Under the pieces are notes generated by a model. That model had not been told where the DNA came from, searched no databases, and saw only the letters and a program-made list of their open reading frames with translations. This document shows, in pieces, positions 36,128 through 39,122 of a stretch of DNA of 39,122 bases (its first letter is position 1; each line of letters opens with the position of its first letter). The stretch is from contig JASJDI010000012.1 in assembly GCA_030065155.1 (NCBI GenBank), positions 1 through 39,122 of the forward strand. The letters are read 5' to 3'. Position numbers and translations under genes: made by a program. The DNA comes from Xenococcaceae cyanobacterium MO_188.B29. Lineage in GTDB: Bacteria; Cyanobacteriota; Cyanobacteriia; Cyanobacteriales; Xenococcaceae.

Positions 36128-36250
36128 CGAAGGGCGAGGAGGTTAATTGGCAGAGTGATTATTCCTCAAGGAGTTTATGATGAACTGACAAAAGGGCGAC
36201 ATATCCATGAATTTAACGCCTTATCACCAAGATATACTAAGAACAAGTAA
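36128..36250 (+). pseudogene. Fragment of another PIN-type toxin
   Basis: The frame after a stop at 36125-36127 reads RRARRLIGRVIIPQGVYDEL, then TKGRHIHEFNALSP and a terminal stop at 36248-36250. RVIIPQGVYDELT matches the block that follows the first helices of DUF3368-type PIN proteins. There is no start and no downstream acidic motifs. It is a remnant from a different toxin family than the vapC upstream. Confidence 0.5.
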
Positions 36251-36268
36251 TAAAATTAAGCAAAAAGT

Positions 36269-36484
36269 ATGGCTACATATCAAGAAATACGCCGTCAGGT
36301 TGAAAGTTTAACTATAGATGAGCAACTGCGATTGTTGGAAGAATTAGCCATAATAGTACGTCATCGTACTCCGTTAAAACCAAAACGCAGCATTATGGAA
36401 TTAGAAGGATTGGGAAAAGATATCTGGCAAGGTATGGATGCTCAACAATATGTGGATCGAGAGCGTCTGTCATGGAATGGATAA
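36269..36484 (+). CDS. Antitoxin-like protein of a second PIN pair
   Basis: A 71-residue protein, ATYQEIRRQVESLTIDEQLR, then LLEELAIIVRHR, a basic linker, and LEGLGKDIWQGMDAQQYVDRERLSW. The N-terminal part resembles the small cyanobacterial antitoxins that precede PIN toxins, and the GKDIW..MDAQ.YVD.ER.SW ending is a common antitoxin tail. It overlaps the next gene by 13 bp. Because the partner toxin is internally deleted, it may persist as an orphan antitoxin or regulator. Confidence 0.75.
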   Translation: MATYQEIRRQVESLTIDEQLRLLEELAIIVRHRTPLKPKRSIMELEGLGKDIWQGMDAQQYVDRERLSWNG

Positions 36485-36762
36485 ATCAGCTACGGGGTAA
36501 AATTGTTGGCTTAGATACTGCTCCTTTGATCTACTTTATAGAACAAAATCCAACTTATCTAACAATGTATTCTGTATCCTCTACTATTGCAGAACTTGCT
36601 GCTCAACTCCGAGCTACAAAAAATCTTAAAACTCCAGATGCAATTCAAGTTGCTACAGCCATTCAAAATAGCGCAGAATTTTTTCTAACTAATGATACTG
36701 ATTTACAGGAGCTTCCACATTTCAAAGTTCTCATCCTAGATGAAATTAAATCTCAGTATTGA
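36472..36762 (+). pseudogene. PIN-domain toxin with internal deletion
   Basis: A 96-codon frame. It starts like a PIN protein (GKIVGLDTAPLIYFIEQNP, first metal Asp) and ends like one (KTPDAIQVATAIQ, FFLTNDTDLQELPHFKVL). The segment that should join them is missing: after NPTYL the sequence jumps to TMYSVSSTIAELAAQLR. Compared with usual lengths near 140, about 45 residues are absent, including the conserved glutamate of the second strand. The reading frame is kept, so a shortened protein may be made, but nuclease activity is unlikely. Its stop lies within the start of the third vapC ghost. Confidence 0.65.
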
Positions 36763-36803
36763 CTCTATCTTTGATTGCTATCCCATCTAAAGATTATAGT
36801 GAA
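36754..36803 (+). pseudogene. Decayed vapC tail, third copy
   Basis: The sequence from AGTATTGACTCTATC to TATAGTGAATC follows the end of vapC (AGTGTTGACTCCATT to TATGGTAAATC) with about ten changes. In that frame it encodes IDSIFDCYPI and then has TAA where vapC has CAA, and TAG where it has TGG. It is a clear remnant of a previous vapC gene. Confidence 0.75.
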
Positions 36804-36832
36804 TCTCTTCGAGATGCGATCGCAACTAAATA

Positions 36833-37066
36833 AATATACATCAAGGCGATCGATTTTGGATTCAATCTGGGTACTTTAACCATAACTGGGTCAAATCACT
36901 GACAAAACTCCCAAAATACTTATGGTCGAATCATCTAATAACAGAGTGCAGCGAAGGCAAGAGCTACATTTCTAATTGGACAAGTTGCAATTTAGAGACA
37001 GAACCAGATGGCACAATTTATAAACCTGACTCACTATATATGGAAGCTAGTAAACTATCTACATGA
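36833..37066 (+). pseudogene. 3' remnant of an unidentified gene
   Basis: After a stop at about 36830 the frame stays open for 77 codons to a TGA at 37064-37066 that overlaps the ATG of the glycosyltransferase gene. The codons give GDRFWIQSGYFNHNWVKSL, SNHLITECSEGKSYISNW and DGTIYKPDSLYMEASKLST. No start or ribosome site is present, and the family is not recognised. The tight overlap suggests it was once the gene before the glycosyltransferase in an operon and was cut by events in the toxin-antitoxin region. Confidence 0.45.
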
Positions 37067-38280
37067 AAGTACTCCAGATTAACCAATCCGATCTTGTAGG
37101 TGGTGCTGCGATCGCAGGATATAGATTGCATCAAGGATTATTAAATCAAGGGATAGATTCTAAATTATTAGTTGCTAAAGTCAAAACTGATAGCGATCTT
37201 GTCAATAAGATTAAAAGAAAAGAAAATATCGATAACATAACTGCCAGCTTGGGTTCTTATATAGGACTTAACAATATTAATGCTTACAGTAGTTTTAATA
37301 TTCCTAAGTCTAGTCTTTATAAGGAGGCAGACATTATTAATTTCCACAACTTGCACTTGGGCTATTTTAATTATCTAGCAATACCTCTATTAACTAAACA
37401 TAAACCAGCAGTATTTACTTTGCATGATATGTGGAGTTTTACGGGACATTGTGCTTATAGTTATAATTGCGATCGCTGGCAAAAAGGTTGTGGTAGCTGT
37501 CCCAATCTAGATACATATCCTCCTGTAAAAATTGATAATACTGCTCTTGAATGGAAGTTAAAAAAATGGATTTATACTCGATCAAACCTAACTATTGTTA
37601 CTCTTAGTAGTTGGTTAACTAAGCACGTCAAGAAAAGTATGCTCAATCCCTTGCCCCTTAATTATATTCCCAATGGAATAGATACGGAAGCTTATCAACA
37701 ATTAGATACGGATAAATCTAGAGATCTATTGGGCATACCTAAAAATAAAAAAGTATTATTATTTGTCTCTCAAAATCTTAATGATCCTCGTAAGGGAGGA
37801 GACTTACTAATTAAAGCACTTCAAGAATTACCAGCATCTCTCAAAAAAGAGATTACAATTTTAGTAATGGGAAATGGTGGCGAAAGCCTAACTGAAAATA
37901 TTGATATACCTGCAATACATTTAGGCTATGTTGATGGCGATCGATTAAAATCTATTGCTTATTCTGCTGCTGATTTATTTATATTTCCAACAAGAGCAGA
38001 TAATTTACCCTTAGTATTGCAAGAAAGTATGGCTTGTGGTACACCAATGGTTTCCTTTAAAGTTGGTGGTGTTCCCGATCTAGTACGCCCTGGGATTACA
38101 GGATATTTAGCACAACCAGAAGATTATCAAGATTTTAGTCAAGGAATAGTTAAACTGTTAGAAGACGATAATTTGAGAGGAAACCTAAGTAAAAACTGTC
38201 GCAAAATTGCTGTAGAAGAATATTCGATCAAGTTACAAGCAAAAAGATACATCGATTTATACAATACAATCTTACAGTAA
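37063..38280 (+). CDS. Glycosyltransferase family 4
   Basis: A 405-residue GT-B enzyme. The N-terminal half has VGGAAIAGYRLHQGL and FTLHDMWSFTGHCAY with a Cys-rich loop (YNCDRWQKGCGSCP). The C-terminal half has YIPNGIDTEAY, VSQNLNDPRKGGDLLIKAL, and the donor-binding ADLFIFPTRADNLPLVLQES (with the E-x7-E-type glutamate) and GGVPDLVRPGITGYL. Such enzymes add sugars to exopolysaccharide or cell-surface glycans with retention of configuration. The sugar is unknown. It sits downstream of the toxin-antitoxin mosaic, with the SGNH hydrolase and phosphatase on the other side. Confidence 0.88.
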   Translation: MKVLQINQSDLVGGAAIAGYRLHQGLLNQGIDSKLLVAKVKTDSDLVNKIKRKENIDNITASLGSYIGLNNINAYSSFNIPKSSLYKEADIINFHNLHLGYFNYLAIPLLTKHKPAVFTLHDMWSFTGHCAYSYNCDRWQKGCGSCPNLDTYPPVKIDNTALEWKLKKWIYTRSNLTIVTLSSWLTKHVKKSMLNPLPLNYIPNGIDTEAYQQLDTDKSRDLLGIPKNKKVLLFVSQNLNDPRKGGDLLIKALQELPASLKKEITILVMGNGGESLTENIDIPAIHLGYVDGDRLKSIAYSAADLFIFPTRADNLPLVLQESMACGTPMVSFKVGGVPDLVRPGITGYLAQPEDYQDFSQGIVKLLEDDNLRGNLSKNCRKIAVEEYSIKLQAKRYIDLYNTILQ

Positions 38281-38305
38281 AAGATTAGGATAATTAGCCT
38301 CAAGT

Positions 38306-38545
38306 ATGAACCAAACAGTAAATACAGTACATAATTACACAGTAATTTTTGAATTAGAACAAGATGGTGGTTATCACGCATATTGTCCTGTCTTGAAAGG
38401 ATGTCATAGTCAAGGAGATAGCTTTGAAGAAGCTCTAGCAAACATTACAGAAGCTATAGAATTATATTTAGAAAGCCTGATAGAAGATGGAGAATCTATA
38501 CCAGAAGAAAATCTAATTATTAAGCCAATTCGTATTTCTCTATGA
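38306..38545 (+). CDS. hicB: HicB-family antitoxin
   Basis: A 79-residue protein with the partial RNase H-like HicB fold: YTVIFELEQDGGYHAYCPVL, KGCHSQGDSFEEALANITEA and IELYLESLIEDGESIP. No separate DNA-binding domain is seen. HicB neutralises HicA and usually represses the operon. It precedes hicA with a 4-bp overlap; in many hicAB loci the order is toxin first, while antitoxin first is the common cyanobacterial form. Its start and leader are repeated as a ghost at 35340. Confidence 0.92.
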   Translation: MNQTVNTVHNYTVIFELEQDGGYHAYCPVLKGCHSQGDSFEEALANITEAIELYLESLIEDGESIPEENLIIKPIRISL

Positions 38546-38751
38546 GTAATTTACCCACAGTTAAGGCGAAAGAATTTATCAAGGTAATTACTAAATTAGG
38601 CTATCAATTCCAAAGACAGAAAGGTAGTCATGCAATCTACAAGAATTTAATGGGTAGAAGAGTCACTGTATTTTTGGGGAGACAAGTGTCTGAAAAATTC
38701 TTGAGTAATGAGATTTCTATTCGAGAAGCTGATTTTAAAAACAACTATTGA
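38542..38751 (+). CDS. hicA: HicA-family toxin, divergent C-terminus
   Basis: A 69-residue dsRBD-fold protein. VKAKEFIKVITKLGYQFQRQ and KGSHAIYKN, with the catalytic-type His30, match HicA mRNA interferases. The second half differs from the norm: the PxH block and the GTLxxIL helix usually after VTV are replaced by FLGRQVSEKFLSNEISIREAD. The toxin may be impaired or simply a divergent member. It overlaps hicB by 4 bp. Confidence 0.8.
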   Translation: MSNLPTVKAKEFIKVITKLGYQFQRQKGSHAIYKNLMGRRVTVFLGRQVSEKFLSNEISIREADFKNNY

Positions 38752-39029
38752 GATAAACTAGCCTAATCTTTTGAGGAAATTTAATAAGTATAGTTGAGGG
38801 AAAACTTAGGTAATGTAATTTCTCAACAAATGGATATGTGCGTTAAGATTAAATAGGCATTCGTAAGTGACTCAATTGATAAAAATCGAGCTGAAAATCG
38901 AAGTAGAATTAATTTAAATAAATGCTTAACTAAGGGCAGATAAAACTTTCAATCCTTGTTGATAATAGTTAATTTTATGTCGATTAAGCATCATAAGTTC
39001 TTCCAGGGTAATCGCATCAAAATATCAAG
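38752..39029. other. Intergenic stretch with a short orphan frame
   Basis: No complete gene. On the minus strand, about 32 codons ending at a TAA at 38926-38928 read YFDAITLEELMMLNRHKINY and then YQQGLKVLSALS. It has no usable start, and I do not recognise it. The remaining DNA up to hicA is AT-rich with no signal seen. Confidence 0.35.
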
Positions 39030-39122
39030 TCAAAATATGCCAGAATTAGATAGAATCTGAAGCAGAAAATTATTATTCAAGCCAGCTTGATAACGTTTCA
39101 TTTTCAGACTACCCTTGGAAGT
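39030..39122 (-). pseudogene. Possible transposase C-terminus at the window edge
   Basis: The minus-strand frame entering from the right edge reads TSKGSLKMKRYQAGLNNNFLLQ, ILSNSGIF and stops at 39030-39032. A basic S-x-K-x-KR-x-x-A-x-x-x-x-x-L-L-x-x-L ending resembles ISAs1-type transposases, but only 30 codons are visible and the match is by eye. It may also be the intact end of some other gene running beyond the window. Confidence 0.3.

Noticed and set aside
1-39122. tRNA, rRNA or CRISPR arrays
   Set aside because: No TpsiC-like GGTTCGA arm, rRNA core or regularly spaced repeats of 25-40 bp were seen on either strand.

Overview
The window is a chromosomal segment of a cyanobacterium. The evidence is the photosystem I pair psaF-psaJ, many HIP1 octamers (GCGATCGC), AT-rich codon use, and cyanobacteria-typical families (Zam-type RNB protein, DUF2811, DUF3153, DUF2993, a Ser/Thr kinase fused to a periplasmic binding domain). 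The sequence alone does not fix the genus.

Layout. (1) 1-3.2 kb, minus strand: a 5' stub of adenine deaminase, a DUF523/TudS-like protein, an AT-rich gap with 9-bp repeats and a membrane-protein ghost, then guaD and tsaD overlapping by 8 bp. (2) 3.2-6.5 kb: psaF-psaJ behind a strong intergenic hairpin and ended by a HIP1-based terminator; a RodZ-like protein and an RsuA/RluB-type pseudouridine synthase on the minus strand; a DUF2993 protein. (3) 6.5-13 kb: a UPF0104 membrane protein, amt with its terminator, ispH, and the kinase/binding-protein fusion. (4) 13-18.7 kb: HAD hydrolase, queG, an MgtC-family protein, rsmH, and an iron-type ABC ATPase, with repeat-rich gaps. (5) 18.7-20.6 kb: a scar in which a MITE-like element with 19-bp perfect inverted ends lies between a 5'-truncated RTX gene and a 5'-truncated repeat protein. 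(6) 20.7-31.3 kb, mostly minus strand: DUF3153 lipoprotein, pmbA/tldE, Zam-like RNB protein with substituted catalytic residues, a divergent gene with a dsRBD-like start, a coiled-coil protein, csaB and mutS2. (7) 31.3-33.1 kb: a long AT-rich divergent gap with a DnaA-box cluster and overlapping inverted repeats, then DUF2811-pth. (8) 33.1-39.1 kb: SGNH hydrolase, low-molecular-weight phosphatase and a GT4 glycosyltransferase (surface-polysaccharide flavour), interrupted by toxin-antitoxin modules and pieces of them.

Most genes are housekeeping or conserved cyanobacterial families. The least ordinary part is 35.2-38.8 kb. An intact vapBC pair, a second antitoxin/PIN pair whose toxin has lost its core, and a hicBA pair are mixed with ghosts: a 45-bp repeat of the vapC 3' end, a 17-codon hicB start, a PIN fragment, and a stop-riddled third vapC tail. 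It looks like a toxin-antitoxin insertion and decay site within a polysaccharide locus. No new multi-gene system can be claimed from sequence alone. The best leads are the TA mosaic, the DnaA-box region, the psaF hairpin, and the Zam protein beside a dsRBD-like gene.
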